The notes below the pieces were generated by a model. The model was not told the origin of the DNA, ran no database searches, and saw nothing but the letters and a program-made list of their open reading frames with translations. Made by a program: the position numbers and the translations under genes. Below are positions 54,856 through 64,000 of a stretch of 64,000 nt of DNA, piece by piece (within the stretch, counting starts at the first letter, position 1; every line of letters begins with the position of its first letter). The stretch is from Agrobacterium vitis (lineage in GTDB: Bacteria > Pseudomonadota > Alphaproteobacteria > Rhizobiales > Rhizobiaceae): the NCBI RefSeq assembly GCF_037039395.1, contig NZ_CP146242.1:2739001-2803000 (forward strand), in the 5' to 3' direction.

Positions 54856-55221
54856 GGCCAGACCGTCCTTTTCCTTCAGCCCTTGCGCAGCAGCGCCCGC
54901 CTGATAGCGGTATGGTTCATAAGGGGAATGGGTGGTCGCAACGGCTCGGCCTTGCGCGGAACATCATAGCTGTTCCCACTGGTGCAAGACGGCGCCCTCT
55001 TTCCCACCATCGGCCCCCGCCACTGGTCGATGGGAGTAATCTAATGGGAAAACCGCGCCGATGATTTGATTTCGATCAATAGCCAATTTCAATCACAGGT
55101 TTGCGTGATTGCAGCTCGATTCAACGAATTATGCAGGGGGCATCGGGTCGAAAACTGAACCCGGCACGAGGCGATACGCTATGGTTGCCATATCGCCTCG
55201 TGGGATCAATGGATTTTCGTC
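54856..55221. other. Region between the Crp/Fnr gene and the RND pump
   Basis: This 366-bp gap holds an FNR-type box and, near the RND stop, a hairpin with a 12-bp stem (CACGAGGCGATA / TATCGCCTCGTG, 55165-55202) lacking a strong T run. No gene is evident. Confidence 0.6.
55066..55079. promoter_or_regulatory. FNR/FixK/Dnr-type box
   Basis: TTGAT-TTCG-ATCAA is a perfect anaerobox palindrome, 211 bp upstream of the Crp/Fnr-family gene start. It may serve that gene (autoregulation); the RND gene next to it is convergent to this site and is not its target. Confidence 0.65.
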
Positions 55222-58200
55222 TCAGTCCCGTCCGAACGGTCCTGCTGAGAGCCGTCTTGGCGGATGGGCAGCACCGGCTTCCAGGCCATCCACCCGCGCT
55301 TCGAGCGTGGAGATCTGGGCCGAGGTCTGGTCGTGCAAATCGGTGAGGGTGGCGGTATCGAGCGGCTCACGTTCCTGTTCCTTGGCGCCGACCAGCCTGC
55401 CGAAGATGACGCCCAGCAGGCGTGACAGATCGTCCATGACAAGGAAGAAAGAGGGAACGACGACAAGGCTCATCACCGTCGAGACGATGATGCCACCGAT
55501 CACGGCGATGGCCATGGGCGAGCGGAACGAGCCGCCTTCGCCAACCCCGAGCGCCGAGGGCAGCATGCCCGCCGACATGGCAATCGAGGTCATGATGATC
55601 GGTCTGGCCCGCTTGCGGCCTGCCTCGACCATCGCTTCGACGCGTTCCATGCCGTGGCGGCGCATTTCGATGGCAAAATCGATCAGCAGGATGGCATTCT
55701 TGGTGACGATCCCCATCAGCATCAGGATGCCGATCAGCACGGGCATGGACAGCGCATTATGGGTGATGATCAACGCCACGGCTACCCCTCCCACGGCTAG
55801 CGGCAGCGACAGAAGGATGGTGAAGGGCTGGATGATGTCCTTGAACAGCAGGATCAATACGATCAGCACCAGCAGCAGGCCAAGGATCATCGCATTGACG
55901 AAGCTCGCCAGCATTTCCTTCTGAACCTTGGTGTCGCCGGTTTCCTTCAGATAGACGCTGGCGGGAATCTTGGCGGCGGCAACGGCCTGCTTGAAGGCCG
56001 CCGTTGCCGTATCGAGCGCCACGCCTTGCGGCAGGTCGGCCCCAATCGAGACCACACGGTCGCGGTGATTGCGTTTGATCGAGCTGATGCCTTGCGTGTA
56101 GTCAATATCGACCACGGTGGAGAGCGGCACCATGGAACCGGCAGCAGACTTGATTTTCAACGCCCTGATGGCGCCAAGGTCGCGACGCTGACCAAGGGCG
56201 GCCTGAACCCGGATCGGGATCAACCGGCCATCCAGCGAGATTTTCGGCAATTGCGCGTCGATATCGCCGATGGTTGCGACGCGAAGGGTTTCGGAGACCT
56301 GCTGGGCGGTAATGCCCAGTCTTGCCATTTCATCGGTTTTCGGGCGGATCTGCAATTCCGGGCGCGGCAGTGAGCCATCGGCGCTTACATTGGCCAACAC
56401 AGGTACGGTGCGCAATTTCGCTTCCAGAATGCTGACTGCCTCGGTCAGATCCTCTTCGTTCTTGGAGAGGAAGTAGAACGCCATGTCGCGGGCACCGCGA
56501 TCATTCATCTTCTGGACGCGAATATCGGGAATGTCGTGCAGCTTGGCAAAGACCAGTTTTTCGATCTGCCATTGCGGAATTGTACGTCCATCGACGGTCA
56601 TTTTCGGCAGGTGAGGGCCGATCAGCGGCAGGCCACCGATCAGTTTGTTGACCACGGTTTTGACCAGCGAATGCTCGATGCGGAACAATTGCAGGGTCAC
56701 GGACGCCCGCCGCAGTTCCAGATCGCCACTGGGCGAGGTACCGCCCTGGACAAAGACCGATTGCACGCCGGCAAGCGGTTTAAGGGTCTCGGTGATCTGC
56801 CTGGCCCGGCTTTCGGTTTCATCCAGTGTGGCATTGGGCGGCAGTTCTATTGAAAGCGTGATGCGCCCGGCATCTTCGGGCGGCAGGAAGCTGGTGGGAA
56901 CCTGCATCAGCAGGCCGACGGATACCACCAAAAACACCAGCGCTGCCGCCAGCGTCAGATAGCGGCGATACCATGTGCTGGTGGTCCTATGAACCAGCCG
57001 CGTATAGAGCCGCATGAAGCGGCCTTCCTGCCCTTCGTCCTCATCATGGCCGTCTTCCGGCCGCATCAGGTAGGCCGCCATCATCGGGGTGATCAACCGG
57101 GCGACCAGCAGTGAAAACAGCACGGAAAAGGCCACAGTCAGGCCGAATTGGATGAAATACTGACCGGGAATCCCGCCCATGAAGGATACCGGCACAAACA
57201 CCGCCACGATTGTGAAGGTGGTGGCGATGACGGCAAGGCCGATTTCGTCGGCAGCCTCGATGGCGGCCCGATAGGGCGTCTTGCCCATCTTGATATGGCG
57301 GGCGATGTTTTCGATTTCGACGATGGCGTCGTCCACCAGAATGCCGGTGGCCAGTGTCAGGGCGAGGAAGCTGACGAGATTGAGCGAAAAGCCCATCATC
57401 TCGAGAATCCAGAAGGTCGGTATGGCGGAAAGCGGCAGGGCAATGGCCGAAATAAGCGTTGCCCGCCAGTTTTTCAGAAACAGGAACACCACGATGACCG
57501 CCAGGATTGCCCCTTCCAGCAGGGTATCGATGGCGGCGGTGTAATTGCCATAGGTGAAGTAGACGAAATCGCTGATCAGGTTGATGCCGACATCAGGATT
57601 TTTGGCCCGCACCTCATCGAGGCTCTTGGCCACCAGTTCGGCGACGGCCACGTCGGAGGCGCCCTTGGAGCGGAATACCGAGAAGGACACCACCGGCTGG
57701 TTGTTGAACAGGGCGAAACTTTTCGGCTCCGTATAGCTGTCGATGATCCGGCCAAGATCGGCAAGCTTGACGAAGCGGTCCGAGGAAATGGCAATGGTGG
57801 TGGTGGCGAGCGCCTGGACATTGCGGGTATCGCCCAGCACGCGGATCGCCTGTTCGGCGCCAGCCACCTGGCCCCGGCCCGAGCCGATATCGACATTGGT
57901 GCCGCGCAATTGCTTGTTGACATCGGCGGCGGTAATGCCCAGCGCGTTCAGCCGATCCGGGTCCAGCTCGATACGGATCTCGCGGTCGGCACCGCCGATC
58001 CTGTCGATGCGGCCAATGCCTTTCTGGCCCTGGAGCGCCCGTTTGATCGTATCATCGACGAACCAGGACAATTCTTCGAGCGTCATGTTCGGGGCGGAGA
58101 CGGCAAAGGTCTGGATTGCCTGGCCTTCGACATCGACTTTGTTGACGATCGGCTCATCGACGCCGGCGGGCAGATCATTCCTGATCCGATCCACCGCATC

Positions 58201-58527
58201 TTTGACATCCTGAACCGCCTGCTGGGTGGGAATTTCGATGCGGAACACCACCGAGGTGACCGACACGCCGTCATTGACCTTGGAGGAAATCTCGTCGACG
58301 CCATTGATCGAGGCGACGGCATCCTCGATTTCCTTGGTCACCTGCATTTCCAGTTCCGAAGGCGACGCCCCGCTCTGGGTGACGCTGATCGACACGACAG
58401 CCACATCGATATTCGGAAAGCGGGTGATCGGCAGACGATTGAAGGACTGGATGCCCAGCACCATCAACAGGAAGAAGCCCAACAGGGGGGCTATTGGATT
58501 GCGAATTGACCAGGCCGAGAAATTCAT
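55222..58527 (-). CDS. RND multidrug efflux pump, HAE1/AcrB type
   Basis: The 1101-residue inner-membrane protein has the RND layout: a first helix (NPIAPLLGFFLLMVLGIQSF), a large periplasmic loop, a helix bundle with LVDDAIVEIENIARHIKMGK after the proton-relay Asp region, a second loop, and a second bundle with GIVTKNAILLIDFA. A cytoplasmic C-terminal extension of about 70 residues is rich in charged residues. It exports toxic compounds across both membranes with the adaptor encoded just upstream and an outer-membrane channel not in the window. It starts 12 bp after the adaptor stop. Confidence 0.94.
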   Translation of the reverse strand: MNFSAWSIRNPIAPLLGFFLLMVLGIQSFNRLPITRFPNIDVAVVSISVTQSGASPSELEMQVTKEIEDAVASINGVDEISSKVNDGVSVTSVVFRIEIPTQQAVQDVKDAVDRIRNDLPAGVDEPIVNKVDVEGQAIQTFAVSAPNMTLEELSWFVDDTIKRALQGQKGIGRIDRIGGADREIRIELDPDRLNALGITAADVNKQLRGTNVDIGSGRGQVAGAEQAIRVLGDTRNVQALATTTIAISSDRFVKLADLGRIIDSYTEPKSFALFNNQPVVSFSVFRSKGASDVAVAELVAKSLDEVRAKNPDVGINLISDFVYFTYGNYTAAIDTLLEGAILAVIVVFLFLKNWRATLISAIALPLSAIPTFWILEMMGFSLNLVSFLALTLATGILVDDAIVEIENIARHIKMGKTPYRAAIEAADEIGLAVIATTFTIVAVFVPVSFMGGIPGQYFIQFGLTVAFSVLFSLLVARLITPMMAAYLMRPEDGHDEDEGQEGRFMRLYTRLVHRTTSTWYRRYLTLAAALVFLVVSVGLLMQVPTSFLPPEDAGRITLSIELPPNATLDETESRARQITETLKPLAGVQSVFVQGGTSPSGDLELRRASVTLQLFRIEHSLVKTVVNKLIGGLPLIGPHLPKMTVDGRTIPQWQIEKLVFAKLHDIPDIRVQKMNDRGARDMAFYFLSKNEEDLTEAVSILEAKLRTVPVLANVSADGSLPRPELQIRPKTDEMARLGITAQQVSETLRVATIGDIDAQLPKISLDGRLIPIRVQAALGQRRDLGAIRALKIKSAAGSMVPLSTVVDIDYTQGISSIKRNHRDRVVSIGADLPQGVALDTATAAFKQAVAAAKIPASVYLKETGDTKVQKEMLASFVNAMILGLLLVLIVLILLFKDIIQPFTILLSLPLAVGGVAVALIITHNALSMPVLIGILMLMGIVTKNAILLIDFAIEMRRHGMERVEAMVEAGRKRARPIIMTSIAMSAGMLPSALGVGEGGSFRSPMAIAVIGGIIVSTVMSLVVVPSFFLVMDDLSRLLGVIFGRLVGAKEQEREPLDTATLTDLHDQTSAQISTLEARVDGLEAGAAHPPRRLSAGPFGRD

Positions 58528-58539
58528 CGTCTTGCCTCG

Positions 58540-59772
58540 TCAGTTGGAAATTGCGCCGGTCTGGCTCACGGTTTCAAGCACCGGCCTGACCTTGTCGCCA
58601 TCGCGCACGAAAGCCCCAGCTTTCAGCACCACCAGATCGCCCGGCTTGACGCCAGAGGTCACCAGGATAAAGCCGTTTTCGATAATGCCGGTTTCGATTT
58701 TCACCTGCCGGACCACGCCGTTTTCCACGATGCGGGTAAAGCTGCCGCCCTTGCCGCTGTCGATTGCCGATAAGGGCAGGGCAATGCCCGAGGCGGAGGT
58801 GATGGTGATCAGGGCGCTGGCATACATGCCCTGACGGGCGGCATCGTTATCATCAAGCAGAATATGCACCTCACCGAGCCTTGTCGTGGGGCTGACGGCG
58901 GGAGAGATCAGCCGCACATGGCCGCTGATCGGTGTTGCCTGTCCGGCAATGGCGATTTCGGCCGGTTGGCCGATCCGCATTTTTTGCATATCGCTTTCGG
59001 ACACTTCGGCCACCAGCTCGATTTTGCTGTCGCGGATAATGGTGAACAGCGGCTGGCCGGAGCCGGCAGCAATCGCGCCGATGCGGGCATTGCGGGCGGT
59101 GGTCAACCCGCCGAACGGCGCCTTGATATCGGTACGGGCCAGTTTCAGGTTGAGATCGGCGACCTGGCTGATCACCACTTTCAGCTCCGCCTCGGCGATG
59201 GCGATGGACTGGCGGGCGCTGTCCACCTTGTTGCGGGCATTGATGGCGGAGGTCTCATATTGCTGGACCTGAGCGGTGGAAATCGTGCCCCCCGAGACCA
59301 GCGACTGGCCGCGCGCCAATTGCCGTTCGGATTCTGCGGCACTGGCCTGCGCATCGATCAACTGGATCTTGTACTGGGCAAGCGAGGCCTCGGCCTTGGC
59401 CTGGTTGGCGGCATACTGCGCCTTTTGCAGGATCAGGCTGTCGCCGTCCAGCGTCGCCAGGACCTGACCCTCCTTCACCTTGTCGCCGACATCGGCGAGG
59501 AGATTGCGAATGGCTATTCCATCCACTTCAGGCTGGACGTAAATTTCCTCCACCGCCTTGATGCTGCCGGTGCCGATCACTTTGTCGGTCAGGCTCTGGG
59601 TGCTGGCTTTGGCAACGACGATGGCCGGGAGCTGGGCATCGGTACTGGCTGCGGGCTGAGGAGATTGCGCGTTCGCGGCAGGTACAAAACCGCCCTGGCT
59701 GACCGACAGCAGCAGCGCCAGAACGAGGATGATTGGCCTCACGCGCAAAGTTCCAACCTGACTGTCCGTCAC
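58540..59772 (-). CDS. RND efflux periplasmic adaptor (membrane fusion protein)
   Basis: The 410-residue protein has a signal or anchor segment (RPIILVLALLLSVSQGG), a barrel-sandwich segment (IYVQPEVDGIAIRNLLADVGDKVKEGQVLA), a long coiled hairpin (about 110-200), then LARTDIKAPFGGLT and a beta-barrel. This is the HlyD/AcrA-type adaptor of RND pumps. The chosen start is a GTG at 59772 because GGGAGGAT stands before it and the signal sequence follows; an in-frame ATG at 59910 would add 46 basic residues and is less likely. It forms an operon with the pump gene. Confidence 0.92.
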   Translation of the reverse strand: MTDSQVGTLRVRPIILVLALLLSVSQGGFVPAANAQSPQPAASTDAQLPAIVVAKASTQSLTDKVIGTGSIKAVEEIYVQPEVDGIAIRNLLADVGDKVKEGQVLATLDGDSLILQKAQYAANQAKAEASLAQYKIQLIDAQASAAESERQLARGQSLVSGGTISTAQVQQYETSAINARNKVDSARQSIAIAEAELKVVISQVADLNLKLARTDIKAPFGGLTTARNARIGAIAAGSGQPLFTIIRDSKIELVAEVSESDMQKMRIGQPAEIAIAGQATPISGHVRLISPAVSPTTRLGEVHILLDDNDAARQGMYASALITITSASGIALPLSAIDSGKGGSFTRIVENGVVRQVKIETGIIENGFILVTSGVKPGDLVVLKAGAFVRDGDKVRPVLETVSQTGAISN

Positions 59773-60338
59773 CCCTGGTATCCTCCCAATGCCCGATCCA
59801 TCACGGTCCCATCTATCACGCTGGCTCAAGGCCTTGCGGATGAAGGCAGGGTGGGCGCGAGCCTTTTTCCCGGGGCGCGCCGCGACCAGAGACGATACGA
59901 TTTCAAACATGTCTATTCAAATCCCTGAGGATCTATGGAAAATCCATAATACGCTAATATTGTCGAAATGGTTTTAAATACAATGCCAAGCTTGCCAATT
60001 GGCGGAAAACCCGGGTTTTTAATAAGGTCACGTTACGACAGGGCCGGTTGCAGCGCAATCCCGCCGCAGATAGAGCTGGTGCAGCGAAGAGGTTGCATTG
60101 CAATAATAGTTAAAGGAAAGCGCGCGGCTTCGACCTGATTGCGGATCGGCTTGTGTGGTAAACCCGGTTTTGCCCGCACGCGGCAGTCGGGCCTGTGCCA
60201 ATATGAAAATCCCATGAAATAAAAGGGTTAGAACAAGTTCGGTTGGGCCGCTCAATCAGCCTTTGGGAGGCTCGCCGCCAGGGGACGGGATGAGAACCCT
60301 GGCGGCGAATACACGATAAAATTGAAAGTTGGGTCGGC
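59773..60338. other. Intergenic region between the RND adaptor and the ABC importer
   Basis: These 566 bp hold the RND operon promoter region, a small perfect palindrome (AAAACCCGGGTTTT, 60006-60019) and a hairpin at 60272-60308. No gene is supported; frames here are short and lack ribosome-binding sites. Confidence 0.55.
60272..60308 (-). terminator. Strong hairpin after the ABC binding-protein gene
   Basis: A perfect 12-bp stem (TCGCCGCCAGGG / CCCTGGCGGCGA, loop of 13) lies about 30 bp past the binding-protein stop. No T run follows on the minus strand, so it may be a transcript-end or stability hairpin rather than a classical terminator. Confidence 0.55.
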
Positions 60339-61331
60339 CTATTTCAGCGCGGCATCGGTGATTTCATGGGTATAAGCGCCCACGGGTTCCTTGGCGATGA
60401 CAGGATCAGAACCGCCGCCGAGCAGGGTGGCCACGGTGCGCTTGTAATCGGCCTCATCCAACGCGCCCTTTGAACCTTCCGTCAGCTTGGCCACTTCACT
60501 CATCATCCGCTTCTGATGCTTTTCGGTCTGAGCACCGGAGGCGTCGTTGTCCAGCACGATACCAGCTGCCTCGTCCGGGTTCTTTTCAGCCCATTTCCAG
60601 CCCTTCATCGAGGCGCGCACGAACTTGACCATTTTTTCCTTGAAGGCCGGGTCTTTCAGCTTTGGCTCCAGCACGTAGAGACCGTCTTCCAAGGTCGCGA
60701 CGCCTTCTTTTTCGTAAGGAAAGGTGATCAGCTGGTCGGGCTTGATACCGGCGTCAATCACCTGCCAATATTCATTATAGGTCATGGTGGAAATGCAGGC
60801 GGCCTGCTTTTGCAACAGCGGATCGACGTTGAAGCCCTGTTTCAGCACTTTTACGCCATCGGCGCTGCCATCGGTTTTGATGCCCAGATGCGCCATCCAT
60901 GACAGGAACGGATATTCATTGCCGAAGAACCACACGCCCAGCGTTTTGCCCTTGAAATCGGCAGGCGTTTTGACGCCGCTTTCCTTCAGACAGGTCAGCA
61001 TCATGCCCGAATGCTTGAACGGCTGGGCGATATTGACCAGCGGCACACCTTTTTCGCGGGTGGCCAAGGCCGACGGCATCCAATCGACAATCACATCGGC
61101 ACCGCCACCGGCCAGCACTTGCGCGGGCGCAATGTCCGGGCCGCCGGGCTTGATGTCCACATCAAGGCCTTCTTCCTTGTAATAGCCCTTGTCTTTGGCG
61201 ACGTAATAACCGGCAAACTGCGCCTGTGTGACCCATTTCAGTTGCAGGGTCAGCTTGTCAGCCGCATGGGCCTGCATTGCCAGCATGGAAATGCTGGCGG
61301 CCATGAGGTGTGTGGTGATTTTGCTTTTCAT
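60339..61331 (-). CDS. ABC importer binding protein, NMT1/THI5 type
   Basis: The 330-residue periplasmic protein has a signal peptide (to about residue 24, QAHAAD) and the NMT1/THI5-like fold: LQLKWVTQAQFAGYYVAKDKGYYKEEGLDV and LAGGGADVIVDWMPSALATREKG, each split by variable residues. Relatives bind pyrimidines of thiamine metabolism, riboflavin or other small heterocycles. GAGGGAA precedes the ATG at 61331; a longer frame overlaps the neighbouring gene and is rejected. It is last in a four-gene transporter operon. Confidence 0.88.
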   Translation of the reverse strand: MKSKITTHLMAASISMLAMQAHAADKLTLQLKWVTQAQFAGYYVAKDKGYYKEEGLDVDIKPGGPDIAPAQVLAGGGADVIVDWMPSALATREKGVPLVNIAQPFKHSGMMLTCLKESGVKTPADFKGKTLGVWFFGNEYPFLSWMAHLGIKTDGSADGVKVLKQGFNVDPLLQKQAACISTMTYNEYWQVIDAGIKPDQLITFPYEKEGVATLEDGLYVLEPKLKDPAFKEKMVKFVRASMKGWKWAEKNPDEAAGIVLDNDASGAQTEKHQKRMMSEVAKLTEGSKGALDEADYKRTVATLLGGGSDPVIAKEPVGAYTHEITDAALK

Positions 61332-61359
61332 GATCGTTCCCTCTCTTGTTATTAGCAGT

Positions 61360-62229
61360 TTATCTAATCTGCCCACCACGGACAGACGGATGCCAGAAAG
61401 TGACGGCTTTTTCAGCCAGCGCCACCAAACCATAGAAGATAGAACCCGCCAGCGCCGCCACCGCAATTTCGGCCCAGACCATATCCACATTGCTGCGGCC
61501 CACCTCGGTGGAAATGCGAAAGCCCATGCCAACAATGGGGGTTCCGAAAAACTCCGCCACAATCGCGCCGATCAGCGCCAGTGTCGAATTGATCTTCAGC
61601 GCGTTGAAGATAAACGGCCATGCGGCGGGAAGCCGGAGCTTGATCAACGTCTGCCACCAGCTGGCGGCATAGGTGCGCATCAAATCGCGCTCCATGGGGC
61701 TTGCCGCAGACAGGCCCTGCACGGTGTTTACCAGCATGGGGAAGAAGGTCATGATCACCACGACTGCGACTTTGGAGGGCCAATCAAACCCGAACCACAT
61801 CACCATAATCGGGGCCACGCCCACCACGGGTAGGGCCGAGACAAAATTGCCAATCGGCAGCAGCCCTTGTTTCAGAAAGGGTGAGCGATCAATCAGCACG
61901 GCCACGATAAAGCCAAGGCCGCAGCCTGCGACATAGCCTGATAGTACCGATTTCAAAAAGGTTTGCTGGAAATCGGCCCAGAGGATCGGCAGCGAATGGA
62001 TCAGCCGGGTCCAGATCATGCTGGGGGCGGGCAGCAGAATGGAGGGGATGTCAAAGCCGCGCACCAGGCATTCCCAGATGACCAGAAGCGTGATGCCAAA
62101 CAGCAGCGGAACAGTGATATTGGCGGCACGTTGGGCGGGCAGGGCTGCAAAGTGTTGGCGCACCAGCCATTCATTCACGCCCCAAGCCACCAGCCAGAAG
62201 ATCAGCGCAAACAGCAGATAACCACTCAT
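61360..62229 (-). CDS. ABC importer permease, second of two
   Basis: The 289-residue protein has about six membrane segments and the binding-protein-dependent permease loop (YAASWWQTLIKLRLPAAWP, then ALKINSTLALIGAIVAEF). It is in the SsuC/ThiX-like group. Its ATG overlaps the stop of the other permease gene by four bases, which sets the start at 62229; a longer frame in this direction lies over the neighbour and is rejected. Confidence 0.9.
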   Translation of the reverse strand: MSGYLLFALIFWLVAWGVNEWLVRQHFAALPAQRAANITVPLLFGITLLVIWECLVRGFDIPSILLPAPSMIWTRLIHSLPILWADFQQTFLKSVLSGYVAGCGLGFIVAVLIDRSPFLKQGLLPIGNFVSALPVVGVAPIMVMWFGFDWPSKVAVVVIMTFFPMLVNTVQGLSAASPMERDLMRTYAASWWQTLIKLRLPAAWPFIFNALKINSTLALIGAIVAEFFGTPIVGMGFRISTEVGRSNVDMVWAEIAVAALAGSIFYGLVALAEKAVTFWHPSVRGGQIR

Positions 62230-63080
62230 GCCCGCTCTCCCATGCGTTTCAACACCGCAGCATGGGCAAGCCCGACGATGGCCACCAGCAGCGCGGCCAA
62301 CCCTGCCGCCATGAAAAGGGCTGCCCAGATTTGCACTGTTTGGCCATAGTAAGAGCCGGACAACAGCCGCGCACCGAGACCCGCGACCGCCCCCGTCGGC
62401 AATTCCCCCACAATCGCACCCACCAATGAAATGGCGATGGCCACTTTCAGCGAGGTGAACAGATAGGGCATGCGCAGTTTCCAAAATGTCTGGGTGTTGC
62501 TGGCGTAATAGGTGCGCATCAGATCAATCAGAATCGCATCGGGGCTGCGAAGGCCTTTGACCATGCCCACCACCACGGGAAAGAAGGACAGATAGGTGGA
62601 AATCAGCGCCTTGGGCATCAGACCGGAAATGCCAACAGCGTTCAGCACCACAATAATCATTGGGGCCACGGCAATGATGGGAATGGTCTGGCTGGCAATC
62701 ACCCACGGCATCAGCGATTTATCGACGGCGCGGTTATGGACAATGGCAATGGCCAGCAAAATGCCAAGCGCTGTGCCCATGCCAAAGCCCATCAACGTGG
62801 CCGAGAGGGTGATCCATGCGTGATAAACAAGGCTGCGCTTGGAGGTGATGGGTTTATCGATGGTGGTATCCCACAGCTCGGCAATGATCTGGTGCGGTGC
62901 GGGCAGGACAGGACGTTCCTGATTGAAGGTCTGCTCGATCACTTGCTCGGTGGTGATCTCTTCTCCAGCCCGTGCCGCCTGATCGCGCACAAAGGGCGCG
63001 TTGAGGATGACAACGAAGACGTGCCAGATGATCAATATGGCAAGGATGACGGTGAGAATGGGGAGCAGTCTACTCATCAT
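62226..63080 (-). CDS. ABC importer permease, first of two
   Basis: The 284-residue protein has a membrane anchor near the start (LLPILTVILAILIIWHVFVV), a periplasmic segment, and the permease core with YYASNTQTFWKLRMPYLFTSL and AIAISLVGAIVGELPTGA. It is paired with the downstream permease, suggesting a heterodimeric channel. The start is one of two tandem ATG codons (63080 or 63077), overlapping the end of the ATPase gene. Confidence 0.88.
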   Translation of the reverse strand: MMSRLLPILTVILAILIIWHVFVVILNAPFVRDQAARAGEEITTEQVIEQTFNQERPVLPAPHQIIAELWDTTIDKPITSKRSLVYHAWITLSATLMGFGMGTALGILLAIAIVHNRAVDKSLMPWVIASQTIPIIAVAPMIIVVLNAVGISGLMPKALISTYLSFFPVVVGMVKGLRSPDAILIDLMRTYYASNTQTFWKLRMPYLFTSLKVAIAISLVGAIVGELPTGAVAGLGARLLSGSYYGQTVQIWAALFMAAGLAALLVAIVGLAHAAVLKRMGERA

Positions 63081-63861
63081 AACTATGCCCCGCCCGCAAA
63101 CCTTCGCGCACCCGATGGGCAATGGCCAGAAACTCCGGGCTTTCCCTGATATCCAGCGGCCGATCTCGTGGCAGGGTCGATTCAATCACATCGGTAACGC
63201 GCCCGGGCCGGGAACTCATCACCACGATTTTGGTGGAGAGATAAACGGCCTCTGGAATCGAATGGGTGACAAAACAGATGGTCTTGTTGGTGCGATCCCA
63301 CAGTTTCAGCAATTGCTCGTTCAAATGATCGCGGACAATTTCATCCAGCGCGCCAAAGGGTTCGTCCATCAACAACAGATCGGCATCAAAGGCCAGTGCG
63401 CGGGCAATCGAGGCGCGCTGCTGCATGCCACCGGAGAGCTGCCAAGGGAATTTCTTGCCAAAGCCGGTGAGATTGACCAGTTCCAGCGTCTGCTCAATCC
63501 GCTTTTTCTTCTCATCCGGGCTATAGGCCATGATCTCCAACGGCAGGGCAATATTCTGCTCAATGGTGCGCCACGGATAAAGCGCTGCCGCCTGAAACAC
63601 ATAGCCGTAGGAGCGCTCCTTGCGGGCATTTTCCGGTGTCATGCCATTGACGGTGATGGTGCCGGATGTGTGCTTTTCCAGATCGGCAATGACGCGCAAA
63701 AACGTGGTTTTGCCGCAGCCGGATGGGCCGATGAAGGAAACGAAATCACCCTTTTTCACCTCCAGATCCACGTTGGACAGCGCATGCACCGGCCCATCAT
63801 TGGTCTGGAAGGTGAGACAGAGGTCTTTGGCAGAGACGACGGAGTAGGGGGATTCTGTCAT
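63070..63861 (-). CDS. ABC importer ATPase (SsuB/TauB/ThiZ-like)
   Basis: The 263-residue ATPase has Walker A GPSGCGKTT, the Q-loop GYVFQAAALYPWRTI, the signature LSGGMQQRASIARAL, Walker B LLLMDEPFGALD and the switch His in CFVTHSIPEAVYLS. It is the first gene of the operon ATPase-permease-permease-binding protein. The promoter lies in the last 140 bp of the window, where no riboswitch-like element was recognised. Confidence 0.92.
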   Translation of the reverse strand: MTESPYSVVSAKDLCLTFQTNDGPVHALSNVDLEVKKGDFVSFIGPSGCGKTTFLRVIADLEKHTSGTITVNGMTPENARKERSYGYVFQAAALYPWRTIEQNIALPLEIMAYSPDEKKKRIEQTLELVNLTGFGKKFPWQLSGGMQQRASIARALAFDADLLLMDEPFGALDEIVRDHLNEQLLKLWDRTNKTICFVTHSIPEAVYLSTKIVVMSSRPGRVTDVIESTLPRDRPLDIRESPEFLAIAHRVREGLRAGHSYDE

Positions 63862-64000
63862 TCAACAACAAGCTCCGACGGTAATACTCTTTGCAAGACA
63901 TTTTCTTATGAGGTTAATTTTTTTATATCTCCTAGTGGACGATTTTTCTCTACTCCAGCACAAGAGATAACTTCCGCCGTATGATTTCGAATATAAATCC

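Noticed and set aside
57148..58509. 453-residue open frame opposite the RND pump
   Set aside because: It is an antisense shadow; the pump has unmistakable RND motifs on the other strand.
59773..59910. Longer ATG start for the RND adaptor
   Set aside because: It would put 46 basic residues before the signal sequence; a GTG with a good ribosome-binding site gives a normal exported protein.
63862..64000. Possible TPP riboswitch before the NMT1/THI5-type importer
   Set aside because: The conserved CTGAGA-type core of TPP riboswitches was not seen in the available 139 bp.

Overview
The window looks like a chromosomal segment of a Rhizobiaceae alphaproteobacterium, closest in flavour to Agrobacterium/Allorhizobium. 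The reasons are the eipA-chpT-receiver-ctrA-fliJ-sciP neighbourhood, a bathy-type bacteriophytochrome paired with a heme oxygenase, a rhizobial urease cluster with its usual extra genes, and short palindromic intergenic repeats of rhizobial type. The assignment comes from gene content and motifs, not from a database comparison. No rRNA, tRNA, CRISPR array or intact insertion sequence was seen.

Layout. 1-5.7 kb: cell-cycle block with a coiled-coil membrane protein (cut by the edge), eipA, chpT, an atypical single-domain receiver, ctrA, fliJ and sciP. 6.2-10 kb: a polysaccharide-priming sugar transferase, a DUF2793 protein and the sulfate-activation genes cysQ and cysC. 10.3-12.4 kb: a Bcr/CflA-type efflux gene divergent from a TetR repressor, with two perfect palindromic operators between them. 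12.7-18.3 kb: a branched-chain amino acid ABC transporter (livHMGF, a small membrane protein, the binding protein). 18.5-20.5 kb: minCDE. 20.6-22 kb: an AT-rich DUF262-HNH gene that appears split by a one-base frameshift. 22.7-23.8 kb: two small genes and an ATPase. 24-28.7 kb: a LuxR-type response regulator and a very large hybrid kinase whose sensor is an NCS1-type permease plus a cysteine-rich module. 29-33 kb: an LpxO-like hydroxylase, the bacteriophytochrome and its heme oxygenase. 33.4-39.4 kb: the urea transporter urtABCDE. 39.6-42.2 kb: two related secreted esterases. 42.2-53.2 kb: urease genes ureD, A, B, C and then E, F, G, interrupted between ureC and ureE by about 4.6 kb holding an unknown gene, a glycosyltransferase, a peroxiredoxin and a diguanylate cyclase. 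53.2-54.9 kb: a metallo-beta-lactamase-fold hydrolase and a Crp/Fnr regulator. 55.2-59.8 kb: an RND efflux pair. 60.3-63.9 kb: an ABC importer with an NMT1/THI5-type binding protein and two permeases.

How the parts work together. ChpT passes phosphate to CtrA, and SciP restrains CtrA. Full CtrA-type sites (TTAA-N7-TTAA) lie upstream of minC, upstream of the sugar transferase and upstream of the GT4 glycosyltransferase. A degenerate site precedes eipA. A half-site and a dense cluster of GANTC methylation sites precede ctrA itself. The window therefore appears to carry both a cell-cycle switch and several of its likely targets. A second theme is nitrogen: urea uptake (urt), urea hydrolysis (ure), amino acid uptake (liv), and possibly a nucleobase-type sensor kinase and a pyrimidine-type ABC importer.

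Two families of dispersed repeats run through the region. One forms paired inverted copies about 190 bp across, which sit between urtA and urtB and around the small-gene region. The other is a smaller palindromic element with a conserved tail.
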